Source: CAYOXD01 sp964407825
GTDB lineage: Bacteria > Desulfobacterota > Desulfobacteria > Desulfobacterales > JAFDDL01
DNA length: 12,257 nucleotides
Reading direction: 5' to 3'
Assembly (NCBI GenBank): GCA_964407825.1
Contig: CAYOXD010000097.1
Coordinates: 1 to 12,257 of the forward strand
The position numbers were made by a program, and so were the translations under genes. This document shows, one piece after another, positions 1 to 6,851 of the stretch. Each line of letters opens with the position of its first letter. The first letter of the stretch is position 1. Below the pieces are notes generated by a model that was not told the DNA's origin, did not search any database, and saw nothing but the letters and a program-made list of their open reading frames with translations.

Positions 1-90
<90 letters not shown>

Positions 91-126
91 ACGGGGTCTG
101 AAGGATGAAGTGTCGGATATCCCGGA

Positions 127-1323
127 TCAACCGATATAGACGATGTTGCGGGAATCTTCCTTTTTCTCGTTCAGGACCACCACGCGGGTCTTTTCCAGGG
201 AGTTGAAGGTGGTGGCACTGGCGGCGGTGTAGGCGCCCATCATGTGAGCAATCACAAGATCCCCGATTTCCAGTTCCGGCAGCAGGATATCCTCGGCGAT
301 GACATCCACGCTGTCGCAGGTGGGTCCGGCCAGGACGCTCCGGTGCTGGGTGTGGGATTTCCGCAGGACCGTCATCGGATATCGGGCCCCATCGAAGATG
401 CGGCCGCTGAAGGAGCCGTATACCCCGTCGTCCAGATAATACCACCACCTGTCCTGCCGGCGGGCCTTTCCCACCACGCTGGTGACGGCGGTCATGGCCG
501 GCGCTGCCAGGTACCGGCCGGGCTCGGCGATGATCCGCAAATGCTCCGGCAGGGTTTGAAGGGCCCTTCGGATCGGTGCGCAAAACGCATCGATGTCCAT
601 GATTCCGGCCTCGTAGGAAGCCGGGAACCCGCCGCCGATGTTCAGAACGCTCATGGTCATATCCATGGCCTCGGCCCGCTCCATCAACTCGCGGCAGGCC
701 GTGATGGCCGCCACGTGAGCGTCCGGCGTCCGGGACTGGGATCCCACATGGAAGCAGAGCCCCTTCACATGGATGCCCATGTTCCGGGCCTGGTGGATCA
801 GGTGCAGCGCCTCGTCCGGCGCGCATCCGAACTTCTTGGACAGATCCACCACCGCATCCCGCCCCCTGAAACTCACGCGCAGGAAAAGCCCCACCCGATG
901 ACGGTAGGACCGGAACTTTTCCAGCTCCAAGGGATTGTCCACCACAAAGGTGGTGCACCCGAACCGGAGCGCCTTTCGTATATCTCCGTCTTTTTTGACG
1001 GGGTGGGTAAAGATCGTCCTTCGGGGATTGATATTCAACGACTGCAGCAGCCGAATTTCACCAAAGGAGGCCACATCGAAGAAGACGCCCTCCTGACGAA
1101 GGGTAGCGAGAACGGACGGGTGGGTCAGCGCCTTGATGGCATAGTACATGTCCACCTCCGGCAGGGCCGCCACCAGGCGGCGGTACTGCCGTCGCAAGGT
1201 GTCGCAGTCCATCACCAGAAGGGGCGTGCCGTGCGTCTGTGCCACCTTGCGGCAGGCCTCGGCTTCGATCATCAGCCGATCGTGCCAGGTCCGTTCCGAT
1301 TGAACCAGCGAGGGCGTCTTCAT
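127..1323 (-). CDS. Ornithine decarboxylase, PLP fold type III (lysine/ornithine/DAP decarboxylase family 2)
   Basis: Predicted to decarboxylate ornithine to putrescine in the cytoplasm, the first step towards spermidine. The 398 residues match the usual length of bacterial fold-III (alanine-racemase-like barrel) decarboxylases. Visible motifs are YYAIKA with the PLP Schiff-base lysine K64, HVGSQ (192-196), the phosphate-binding glycine loop NIGGGFP (228-234), EPGRY (267-271), DDGVYGSF (298-305), GPTCDS (333-338) with catalytic C336 and D337 supplied across the dimer interface, and MGAYT (362-366). The GPTCD motif favours ornithine or lysine decarboxylase over diaminopimelate or arginine decarboxylase; ornithine versus lysine cannot be settled from sequence alone. 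The ATG overlaps the spermidine synthase stop by 4 nt (ATGA) and has no clear ribosome binding site of its own, consistent with translational coupling. It is the last gene of the operon. Confidence 0.93.
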   Translation of the reverse strand: MKTPSLVQSERTWHDRLMIEAEACRKVAQTHGTPLLVMDCDTLRRQYRRLVAALPEVDMYYAIKALTHPSVLATLRQEGVFFDVASFGEIRLLQSLNINPRRTIFTHPVKKDGDIRKALRFGCTTFVVDNPLELEKFRSYRHRVGLFLRVSFRGRDAVVDLSKKFGCAPDEALHLIHQARNMGIHVKGLCFHVGSQSRTPDAHVAAITACRELMERAEAMDMTMSVLNIGGGFPASYEAGIMDIDAFCAPIRRALQTLPEHLRIIAEPGRYLAAPAMTAVTSVVGKARRQDRWWYYLDDGVYGSFSGRIFDGARYPMTVLRKSHTQHRSVLAGPTCDSVDVIAEDILLPELEIGDLVIAHMMGAYTAASATTFNSLEKTRVVVLNEKKEDSRNIVYIG

Positions 1324-2180
1324 TTGATAGCCGTATCTATGGCGACCTTCACGTACTGAGGCAAGGCGAAGGACGCCTGGTGAAGTGCGGGATGGTAATA
1401 ACGGGTCTCCAAATCGGCCTCGGCGTACCGCTTTTCCAGGGTTTCCAGGGGAACCCCGCGCAGGGTCTCATCGTCCGTTGCCCACCCAAAGGCCATGATG
1501 CCGCCCACATAGGTGGGAACCGATGCGCTGAAGAAGGACCAGTCCTTGAACACCTTGGACAGGTGGCCCGCCGTGTTGCGCACCTCATCCAGCTGCATAA
1601 AGGGAACCCCATTCTGGGTGACGAGAACACCTCCTGGTGCCAGGCATTTCCGGCAGGCCGCATAGTAGGTTTCTTTGAAGAGGACCTCGCCCGGTCCGAT
1701 GGGGTCTGTGGAGTCGGTAATGATCACATCGAAGGTTTCCCCGCAATTCTGGACAAAATCGATGCCGTCCTGGATGACGACCCGGGTGCGCGCATCGTCG
1801 AAGGCCCCCTGGTGGTGATTGGGCAGGAACTTTTTGCATATGTCCACCAGCTCCCCGTCGATTTCCACGAGGGTGGCCTGGGCGATCTGCCTGTGCCGGA
1901 GGACCTCGCGCAGCATGCCGCCGTCACCGCCGCCGATGACCAGCGCCCTTCGGGCGTTGCCGTGGGCGAAAATCGGGACATGGGTGAGCATCTCGTGATA
2001 GACGAACTCGTCGCGCTCCGTGGTCTGGATAATGCCATCGAGCGCCATCACCCGGCCGAACTTGGCATTATGGAATATTAACAGGTGCTGGTGTTCGGTC
2101 TGACTCTCAAAATAGACCTTGTCCACGCTGAACAGCTGGCCATAGGCATCATATAGAGTCTCAACATACTGTTTCATCAT
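1320..2180 (-). CDS. speE: Spermidine synthase (polyamine aminopropyltransferase)
   Basis: Transfers the aminopropyl group of decarboxylated S-adenosylmethionine to putrescine, giving spermidine and methylthioadenosine; cytosolic. At 286 residues it is close to the E. coli enzyme. Motifs in order: LDGIIQTTERDEFVYHEM (48-65), the nucleotide-binding loop GGGDGG (83-88), VEID (105-108), DSTDPIGPG (156-164) with the presumed catalytic aspartate D156, and YVGG (224-227). The start is an ATG-ATG pair preceded by a purine-rich AGAGGGG inside the upstream gene. The reading frame overlaps speH by 20 nt and overlaps the decarboxylase gene by 4 nt downstream. Position between the AdoMet decarboxylase and the ornithine decarboxylase supports a spermidine-type substrate, although thermospermine- or norspermidine-forming relatives share the fold. 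Confidence 0.95.
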   Translation of the reverse strand: MMKQYVETLYDAYGQLFSVDKVYFESQTEHQHLLIFHNAKFGRVMALDGIIQTTERDEFVYHEMLTHVPIFAHGNARRALVIGGGDGGMLREVLRHRQIAQATLVEIDGELVDICKKFLPNHHQGAFDDARTRVVIQDGIDFVQNCGETFDVIITDSTDPIGPGEVLFKETYYAACRKCLAPGGVLVTQNGVPFMQLDEVRNTAGHLSKVFKDWSFFSASVPTYVGGIMAFGWATDDETLRGVPLETLEKRYAEADLETRYYHPALHQASFALPQYVKVAIDTAIK

Positions 2181-2664
2181 GAGTTACCACCCCTCTTCGG
2201 TATTCCCGGACCACGCAGTGCTTGGGGGTAAAGACGCTTTTAATGATGTCGATCGCCTTTTGCGGTTCCGAATCCCCGCACATGAAGACATCGAATGCCG
2301 CAAACCCGCGCTCGGGCCAGGTATGAACGCTGATGTGGGATTCCGCCAGCACCGCCACCCCCGATATGCCCCCCTCCGGAGTGAAATGGTGCAGGTGGAT
2401 ATGAAGGAGGGTCGCACCGGCCGCCTGGATCGCCCTGTGGAAGGTGCTTTCCATCAGGCCCAGATCATCCACCCCCTCTGCGCCCCATAGATCGACAATC
2501 AGGTGGGTCCCGGCAAATTCAACGCCATCCCGCCTGATGAAATGATCTTTGGAAGCGGCCCCGCTATCGGGGGGGGTATATGAGGGCCAGCGGGAAATGG
2601 TTTTATCGGTATCAATCGGAGGGATTGGAATCCTCTCCAAGGCAGCGACGGTGGTATGCGTCAT
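2161..2664 (-). CDS. speH: S-adenosylmethionine decarboxylase proenzyme (prokaryotic class 1B, pyruvoyl)
   Basis: Supplies decarboxylated AdoMet, the aminopropyl donor for the adjacent spermidine synthase. The proenzyme self-cleaves between Glu and Ser in ESHISVHTWPE to form the pyruvoyl cofactor. With the 167-residue start used here the cleaved pair is E108-S109, the processing histidine is H114, and the conserved cysteine is C129 in FMCG. Start choice: AAGGAG (2673-2678) lies 8 nt before the ATG at 2664. The upstream in-frame ATG at 2670 is only 2 nt away from it, and the GTG at 2673 lies in the Shine-Dalgarno itself, so 2664 fits best. The catalytic core begins near GTHLIVDLWG, so about 50 residues precede it, longer than the roughly 120-130-residue class 1B enzymes. 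It is the first gene of the operon and overlaps speE by 20 nt. Confidence 0.93.
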   Translation of the reverse strand: MTHTTVAALERIPIPPIDTDKTISRWPSYTPPDSGAASKDHFIRRDGVEFAGTHLIVDLWGAEGVDDLGLMESTFHRAIQAAGATLLHIHLHHFTPEGGISGVAVLAESHISVHTWPERGFAAFDVFMCGDSEPQKAIDIIKSVFTPKHCVVREYRRGVVTHDETVC

Positions 2665-2705
2665 TGGCATCACTCCTTATGAAAAACAACACCCTAATTT
2701 AGTAA

Positions 2706-2735
2706 GGCGCCGTTTTTTTGGAGCGGCGCCGTTTT
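2706..2735 (-). promoter_or_regulatory. Hairpin / direct-repeat element in the spermidine-operon upstream region
   Basis: GGCGCCG (2706-2712) pairs with CGGCGCC (2724-2730) across an 11-nt loop. Because GGCGCC is self-complementary, the same bases also form a perfect 11-nt direct repeat, GGCGCCGTTTT, at 2706-2716 and 2725-2735 (19-nt offset). It lies about 40-70 nt upstream of the speH start, so it would be in the mRNA leader if transcription begins further upstream, or it could be a protein-binding site. It lacks a following U-tract on the minus strand, so it is not a simple terminator. Function is unknown. Confidence 0.4.
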
Positions 2736-2811
2736 AGGAAAACATAAATCCTCTTTGGTTGGTTTTAGGTTGGGCGGGATTTTACCGATTTATTAACGAA
2801 ATACAAGAAAA

Positions 2812-2845
2812 AATTGAGGCCCGTTTCATTTTTTCGCTCCGGGCC
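2812..2845 (-). terminator. Terminator-like hairpin upstream of speH (possible attenuator)
   Basis: Reading the minus strand, GGCCCG (2845-2840) and CGGGCC (2823-2818) form a 6-bp all-GC stem with a 16-nt A-rich loop. This is followed four bases later by a run of six U, the shape of an intrinsic terminator. No gene ends on the minus strand just before it, since the next gene upstream reads the other way. It would therefore act either on antisense transcripts leaving the transglycosylase locus or as an attenuator if the spermidine-operon promoter lies beyond it. The long loop makes the structure moderate at best. Confidence 0.35.
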
Positions 2846-3046
2846 GGCCGCTATATCGTATTTTATTTTAAAAAAACGTTTGGTTATATGATTTCTGGGG
2901 CTTTGTTTCAGGCGGTTTGCCATGGGCAAGGACACGCCTCCCTTTTCCTGATTTTCAGGGTGGAAAATCGGGGAGCCCTGCCCTGCGCTCGCCAGGGAGG
3001 CAATGCGACCGCGGATGGGGTTAGCCCCGGATTTATAGAAATGCCA

Positions 3047-3076
3047 TTGACAATGGTACGCCTTCGGGAATAAAAT
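3047..3076 (+). promoter_or_regulatory. Sigma70-like promoter for the lytic transglycosylase gene
   Basis: A perfect -35 hexamer TTGACA (3047-3052) is followed after 18 nt by TAAAAT (3071-3076), close to the TATAAT consensus. The expected start of transcription near 3083 would give a very short leader of about 14 nt that still contains GGAGG (3088-3092). The -35 lies inside the palindrome CCATTGACAATGG (3044-3056), which could be a repressor site. Confidence 0.55.
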
Positions 3077-3096
3077 AAATAGGATACGGAGGTTGT

Positions 3097-4500
3097 ATGA
3101 ACGCGGAAGGCAGTACCTTGGCCGGCAAGATAGCGGCCATCCTGACAATTGGGTTGCTAATTCAACTGACTGTCCATTGCACCCCACCGGAAAATCCATC
3201 CGACCGAACTCCCGAGAGTACCTTGTCGAGCATCCTGAAGAGGGGAACCCTGACGGTTCTCACGCGAAATGCGCCAACGACGTATTACCAGGGATCCCGT
3301 GGGCCGATGGGCTTTGAATATGATCTTATGTCCCGTTTCGCCAAATATCTGAACGTCGGTCTCAAGATCAAGCTAATGGACAACGTTGGTGATATCCTGG
3401 ATGCCATGGACAAGGGGGATGCCGACCTGGCATCGGCCGGCATCGTGAGGGCGGATCAGAGTGGCAAAACGTATCTGTTCGGTCCCAGCTATTGTTCCGT
3501 CAAGGAGGAGGTGGTCTACCGACGGGGCAGCACGAGGCCCCGGGATGTAAAGGACCTCCTGGGATACACGATTCTTGTCACAACGGGAGGTTATGGTGAA
3601 GCGCTGTTAAAGAGGCTGAAAAAAAAGTACCCGGGGCTCACCTGGTCCACTACCGATCAGCTGTGCATCGAGGAGATCCTGGAAAAGGTGTGGCGCAAGC
3701 AGGTCGATTGCACCATCACCGACTCGCATATCGTGGCCATGAATCGGCGGTATTTCCCGGAGCTGGCGGTTGCCTTTGTCCTGAGCGGCCATGAGCCCCT
3801 TGGCTGGGTGATCAAACCGGGCAGTGACCGGCTCCAGGCCGCCGTTGATACCTGGTTTAAAAAGTTCAAGGCCTCAGGGCGGCTGTCCGAGCTCACGGAA
3901 CACTATTTTGGCCTCAAGAATCGTTTGAATTACGTAGACATCAAGATGTTCCATCGCCGGATCAAGAGCCGGCTGCCCAAGTTGATGCCTGAATTCCTGG
4001 AAGCATCGGCCCGGTACCGGCTGCCATGGGAGCTTCTGGCCGCCCAGGCCTACCAGGAATCTCATTGGAAGGCCGGGGCCGAAAGCCCAACAGGCGTTCG
4101 GGGCGTCATGATGCTCACCCAGGAGACCGCCTCATCCCTGGGGATCGAAGACCGGGTGGATCCGGCAAAGAGCATCCGTGGGGGGGCTAAGTACCTGGCC
4201 CATCTGCTGAAGCGGGTGCCCAAGAGTGTCACCGGGGAAAACCGCATCAAATTTGCGCTGGCTGCCTACAATATTGGCATGGGGCACCTGTACGACGCCC
4301 GGGAGCTAGCCCGGAAGCAGGGGAAAAATCCCGATTCCTGGCAGTCTCTGCGGGAAACCCTTCCCCTGTTGGCGCAAAAAAAATACTATAGCAGGCTCAC
4401 CTACGGCTATGCCCGGGGCACGGAACCGGTCCAGTATGTGAATGCCATTTTTACCTATCGGGATATTCTGGAAAAATTCTATGCCATGTCCGAAGATTAG
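3097..4500 (+). CDS. Membrane-bound lytic murein transglycosylase F-like protein (SBP_bac_3 + SLT)
   Basis: Predicted to cleave the MurNAc-GlcNAc bond of peptidoglycan in the periplasm, forming 1,6-anhydromuropeptides. Residues 10-27 form a hydrophobic signal segment ending at C28; the preceding residues LTVH make an imperfect lipobox (His before the Cys), so lipidation is possible but unsure. Residues about 45-275 are a family-3 solute-binding-like domain (GFEYDLMSRFA, the GDADLASAGI region). About 285-460 is the SLT lysozyme-like domain with AAQAYQESHW containing catalytic E321, GVRGVMMLT (333-341), AAYNIGMGHL (389-398) and a Y-rich tail. This is the MltF architecture; at 467 residues it is shorter than E. 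coli MltF (518). GGAGG lies 4 nt before the ATG. The stop overlaps the convergent tyrA stop by 4 nt. Confidence 0.9.
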   Translation: MNAEGSTLAGKIAAILTIGLLIQLTVHCTPPENPSDRTPESTLSSILKRGTLTVLTRNAPTTYYQGSRGPMGFEYDLMSRFAKYLNVGLKIKLMDNVGDILDAMDKGDADLASAGIVRADQSGKTYLFGPSYCSVKEEVVYRRGSTRPRDVKDLLGYTILVTTGGYGEALLKRLKKKYPGLTWSTTDQLCIEEILEKVWRKQVDCTITDSHIVAMNRRYFPELAVAFVLSGHEPLGWVIKPGSDRLQAAVDTWFKKFKASGRLSELTEHYFGLKNRLNYVDIKMFHRRIKSRLPKLMPEFLEASARYRLPWELLAAQAYQESHWKAGAESPTGVRGVMMLTQETASSLGIEDRVDPAKSIRGGAKYLAHLLKRVPKSVTGENRIKFALAAYNIGMGHLYDARELARKQGKNPDSWQSLRETLPLLAQKKYYSRLTYGYARGTEPVQYVNAIFTYRDILEKFYAMSED

Positions 4501-5678
4501 AACCGTTCGATCAGCTTATCGATCAGGAAGGTGCTCTCCTGCATCGCCTGTTTGCTGAAGGGACCAAACCACTCGGCAATTTTAGCGAACTGATCCTTGA
4601 ATGCCTTCTTATCCATCCGTTCAAGCATTTCCAGGTTTTCCGCCAGGGATGCCAGGTAGGATTTGAGCAGGGCGATCCGTTCCGGTGAGGCGAAAATGAT
4701 TTCGGAATAGAGGGAGGCGTCCTGGGCGAACAGCCGGCCCACCATCGCCAGTTCCAACCGGTAAATGGGACTGGAAAAGGCCAGGGACCGGGTCAGATCG
4801 AGCTGGCGCTGGCACAGGAAGCGGCCAAAGGCAAAGGTGGCAAAGTGGCGCAGGCACTGGACAATCGCCATGATTTCATCGTGCTCGTCCGGGTCGGTGC
4901 GGACCATGACAGCTCCCCAGAGCCGCAATTGATCCATGACCCATTGGCAGGCGGCCGGATCCCGGCCCTCGGTCACCGCCACGATCTGCCGGTCCATGCT
5001 GGAGGTGGTGGGTCCGAAGAGGGGGTGCAATCCCACCACGGGCCCCGGATGGGTCGTCAGCATGGCATCCATGGGCTGCCGCTTGGTGCTGGTAAGATCT
5101 GTTAAGACACAGGTGGGGGGCAGATGCGGCGCAATTTTTCCGATGACGGAGACCGTCACGTCGATGGGCACGCTGATGATGGCCAGGTTGATGTCCCGGC
5201 AGAAGGTGTCAACCTTCGGCCAGTCAGTGCTTCGCATGCTTCTGACCTCATACCCGGCGTTTGAAAAATAGGAGAGGAAGTATTGTCCCATGCCACCGCT
5301 TCCGCCCACAATGAGGACCCTGGCGCCGGGAAAGGTGCCTTTCCGTGCGATCCTATCGGCTTGCTCCGCGCGGGATCGATGCATGATGCACCGGAAAAGT
5401 TCCTCCACATAATCCGGATCCAGCCCTGCCTCGGCCCCCCGTGCCCGGCGATCCGAAACGATGTCCTCTTCCCGGCCCGGATGGCAGACCGCAAGGTTGT
5501 GCGATTTTTTCAAGGTGCAGATGGCATCCACTTCCTGGCGTCGCTTTGCCAGAAGCGCGATGATCTGCCGGTCGATGGCATCGATATTCTCTCGCAGGGT
5601 GCCCAGTTGGTTGACAACGGGTTGGGGCAGATCCGAGACGGCGGTAACGGGTGTTTGCTGGGGGTGCTTCTCTTTCAT
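4497..5678 (-). CDS. tyrA: Bifunctional chorismate mutase / prephenate dehydrogenase (T-protein)
   Basis: Converts chorismate to prephenate and oxidatively decarboxylates prephenate to 4-hydroxyphenylpyruvate for tyrosine synthesis; cytosolic. With this start (393 residues), residues about 27-108 are an AroQ chorismate mutase domain: LRENID (R29), AKRR (R46), LKK (K57) and GREED (R69, E70) match the E. coli active-site pattern. Residues about 119-393 are the dehydrogenase: NAD-binding GGSGGMG (125-131), VGLHP with catalytic H218, LRHFATFAFG, and SSPIYRLELAMVGRLFAQD, which is nearly identical to E. coli TyrA. Start: ATG 5678 has GGAGG only 2 nt upstream. In-frame ATG 5726 is possible but has no better site, and the frame stays open to 5819, which overlaps the divergent promoter. 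No terminator separates it from the convergent transglycosylase gene. Confidence 0.93.
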   Translation of the reverse strand: MKEKHPQQTPVTAVSDLPQPVVNQLGTLRENIDAIDRQIIALLAKRRQEVDAICTLKKSHNLAVCHPGREEDIVSDRRARGAEAGLDPDYVEELFRCIMHRSRAEQADRIARKGTFPGARVLIVGGSGGMGQYFLSYFSNAGYEVRSMRSTDWPKVDTFCRDINLAIISVPIDVTVSVIGKIAPHLPPTCVLTDLTSTKRQPMDAMLTTHPGPVVGLHPLFGPTTSSMDRQIVAVTEGRDPAACQWVMDQLRLWGAVMVRTDPDEHDEIMAIVQCLRHFATFAFGRFLCQRQLDLTRSLAFSSPIYRLELAMVGRLFAQDASLYSEIIFASPERIALLKSYLASLAENLEMLERMDKKAFKDQFAKIAEWFGPFSKQAMQESTFLIDKLIERF

Positions 5679-5741
5679 AGCCTCCGGGACTTCACATCTG
5701 GAGTTCAGGCCTCGGCCCTGGTTCATGGAGATCCGGTGACC

Positions 5742-5771
5742 TTGCCAAGAATATTTTTTCAACTCTATAAT
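5742..5771 (+). promoter_or_regulatory. Sigma70-like promoter for the cation exporter gene
   Basis: TTGCCA (5742-5747), an 18-nt spacer, and a perfect TATAAT (5766-5771). Transcription would start near 5778, giving a leader of about 110 nt before the ATG at 5888. I looked in that leader for the yybP-ykoY manganese riboswitch, because the gene may export manganese, and did not recognise its conserved core. The leader does hold the small palindrome GTAACCGATTAC (5842-5853). Confidence 0.5.
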
Positions 5772-5887
5772 ACAGGCACGGATTTTTTTCCATAGGATCC
5801 TGGCGCATCGACAGGGCATGGCGATCGTGTTATCTTTTATTGTAACCGATTACCTGGAATCGTTGGCGAAAGGATATCTGCCGCGTC

Positions 5888-6847
5888 ATGAGCATAGAGA
5901 GACGAACCCGTAGGAGTATCCTGGCGGTTGATGCGGGGTTGGCCGCCAATTTCGTTCTGGCGGCACTGAAGACCGGTTTTGGCGTGGTGGGTCACAGCCC
6001 GGCCCTCCTTGCCGATGGGATCAACTCCACCTCGGATGTGGCTTATGGCATTGTCGTTCGCATATTCATGCGACTTTCCAACAAGCCGGCCGATGACCGG
6101 CATCCTTACGGTCACTCGCAGATGGAGAGTATCGCGGCTGTGGTCGTCGGTGCGTTCGTCATTACCACGGCCGTGGCCATATTCTGGAATTCGATCAGTA
6201 CGGTGTACGATTTGTGGACGGGCAACGAGGTCTCCCATGGCGCCACTCTGGCCGCTCTGTATGTTGCGCTTTTCACAGTTTTACTTAAGTCTTGCCTTGC
6301 CGTCTGGACCTTCAGGATCGGCCGGCAGACTCGAAACTTGGCCGTTGTCGCCTATGCCCGTGATCATCGTAACGATGTGTTTTCCGCGCTTGCCGTCACC
6401 TTGGGTATCTACTTCGGTCGAGTGGAGTTTCCCTGGGTGGACCCCATGGCCGGTGCACTGGTTTCCCTGGTTATTCTGCACACGGGCATCGAAATCCTGC
6501 GGGATGCCTCCTCCGATCTGATGGATTCGGTTCCCGGCGGGGATCTGTCACGGCGCATGACCCAATTGATCGGCGCAGTTCCGGGGGTGGAACAGATCGA
6601 GCAAATTCGGGCGCACCGGTTCGGGGTTTACCTCATCGCCAATGTCACCATCGGTGTGGAAGGGGCCCAGAGCGTGGCCGAGGGGGATAAGATCGCCACC
6701 CGGGTTGAGCGGACCCTCCTGGACAATATCGAATTTATGCGCTGGGTTCATGTCCACTTCCACCCCAGCGGATCCAATGAAGCGGATTTGGAATTGGATG
6801 GGCCTATCCGTAGTTCGAAGCGGGGTCGCCTGTCCTCTTTTCCTTGA
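5888..6847 (+). CDS. Cation diffusion facilitator (CDF) family exporter, probably Mn2+
   Basis: An inner-membrane proton/metal antiporter that exports divalent cations. Its 319 residues show the CDF plan: membrane segments near 12-34, 36-60, 82-105, 118-142, 162-178 and 185-205, then a cytoplasmic C-terminal dimerisation domain (about 210-293) ending in VHVHFHP. The transport site is formed by TM2 ADGINSTSD (N46, D50) and TM5 ARDHRNDVFS (D159, D163); HPYGH (72-76) follows TM2. The Asn-Asp / Asp-Asp combination differs from the His/Asp sets of zinc exporters and resembles bacterial manganese exporters of the MntE/MneP type, so Mn2+ is the inferred substrate, with Fe2+ or others not excluded. 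The ATG is the only plausible start; AAAGGA lies 13 nt upstream, rather far. It is convergent with the reductase gene, with a 4-nt gap. Confidence 0.88.
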   Translation: MSIERRTRRSILAVDAGLAANFVLAALKTGFGVVGHSPALLADGINSTSDVAYGIVVRIFMRLSNKPADDRHPYGHSQMESIAAVVVGAFVITTAVAIFWNSISTVYDLWTGNEVSHGATLAALYVALFTVLLKSCLAVWTFRIGRQTRNLAVVAYARDHRNDVFSALAVTLGIYFGRVEFPWVDPMAGALVSLVILHTGIEILRDASSDLMDSVPGGDLSRRMTQLIGAVPGVEQIEQIRAHRFGVYLIANVTIGVEGAQSVAEGDKIATRVERTLLDNIEFMRWVHVHFHPSGSNEADLELDGPIRSSKRGRLSSFP

Positions 6848-6851
6848 ATCG

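Larger units (their letters stand above)
2665..3096. other. Divergent intergenic region between speH and the lytic transglycosylase gene
   Basis: This 432-nt stretch separates two divergent transcription units. It carries an 11-nt direct repeat/hairpin near speH, a terminator-like hairpin with a U-tract on the minus strand, and a sigma70-like promoter reading right. A 104-codon open frame on the plus strand (2759-3073) and one on the minus strand (2765-3199) show no recognisable motif, and I treat them as chance. A small hairpin with arms GATTTTC/GAAAATC (2950-2969) is also present. The part near 2850-2880 is AT-rich. No coding gene is supported. Confidence 0.6.

Noticed and set aside
244..2081. 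Long plus-strand frames (244-1359 and 1239-2081) opposite the decarboxylase and spermidine synthase genes
   Set aside because: They are antisense shadows in GC-rich DNA. The minus-strand proteins carry complete catalytic motifs.
2759..3199. Small ORFs in the speH/transglycosylase gap
   Set aside because: No ribosome binding site, no recognisable motif, and atypical composition; one overlaps the promoter region.
5778..5887. Possible yybP-ykoY manganese riboswitch in the exporter leader
   Set aside because: The conserved riboswitch core sequences were not found by eye; only a small palindrome is present. A covariance-model search would settle it.
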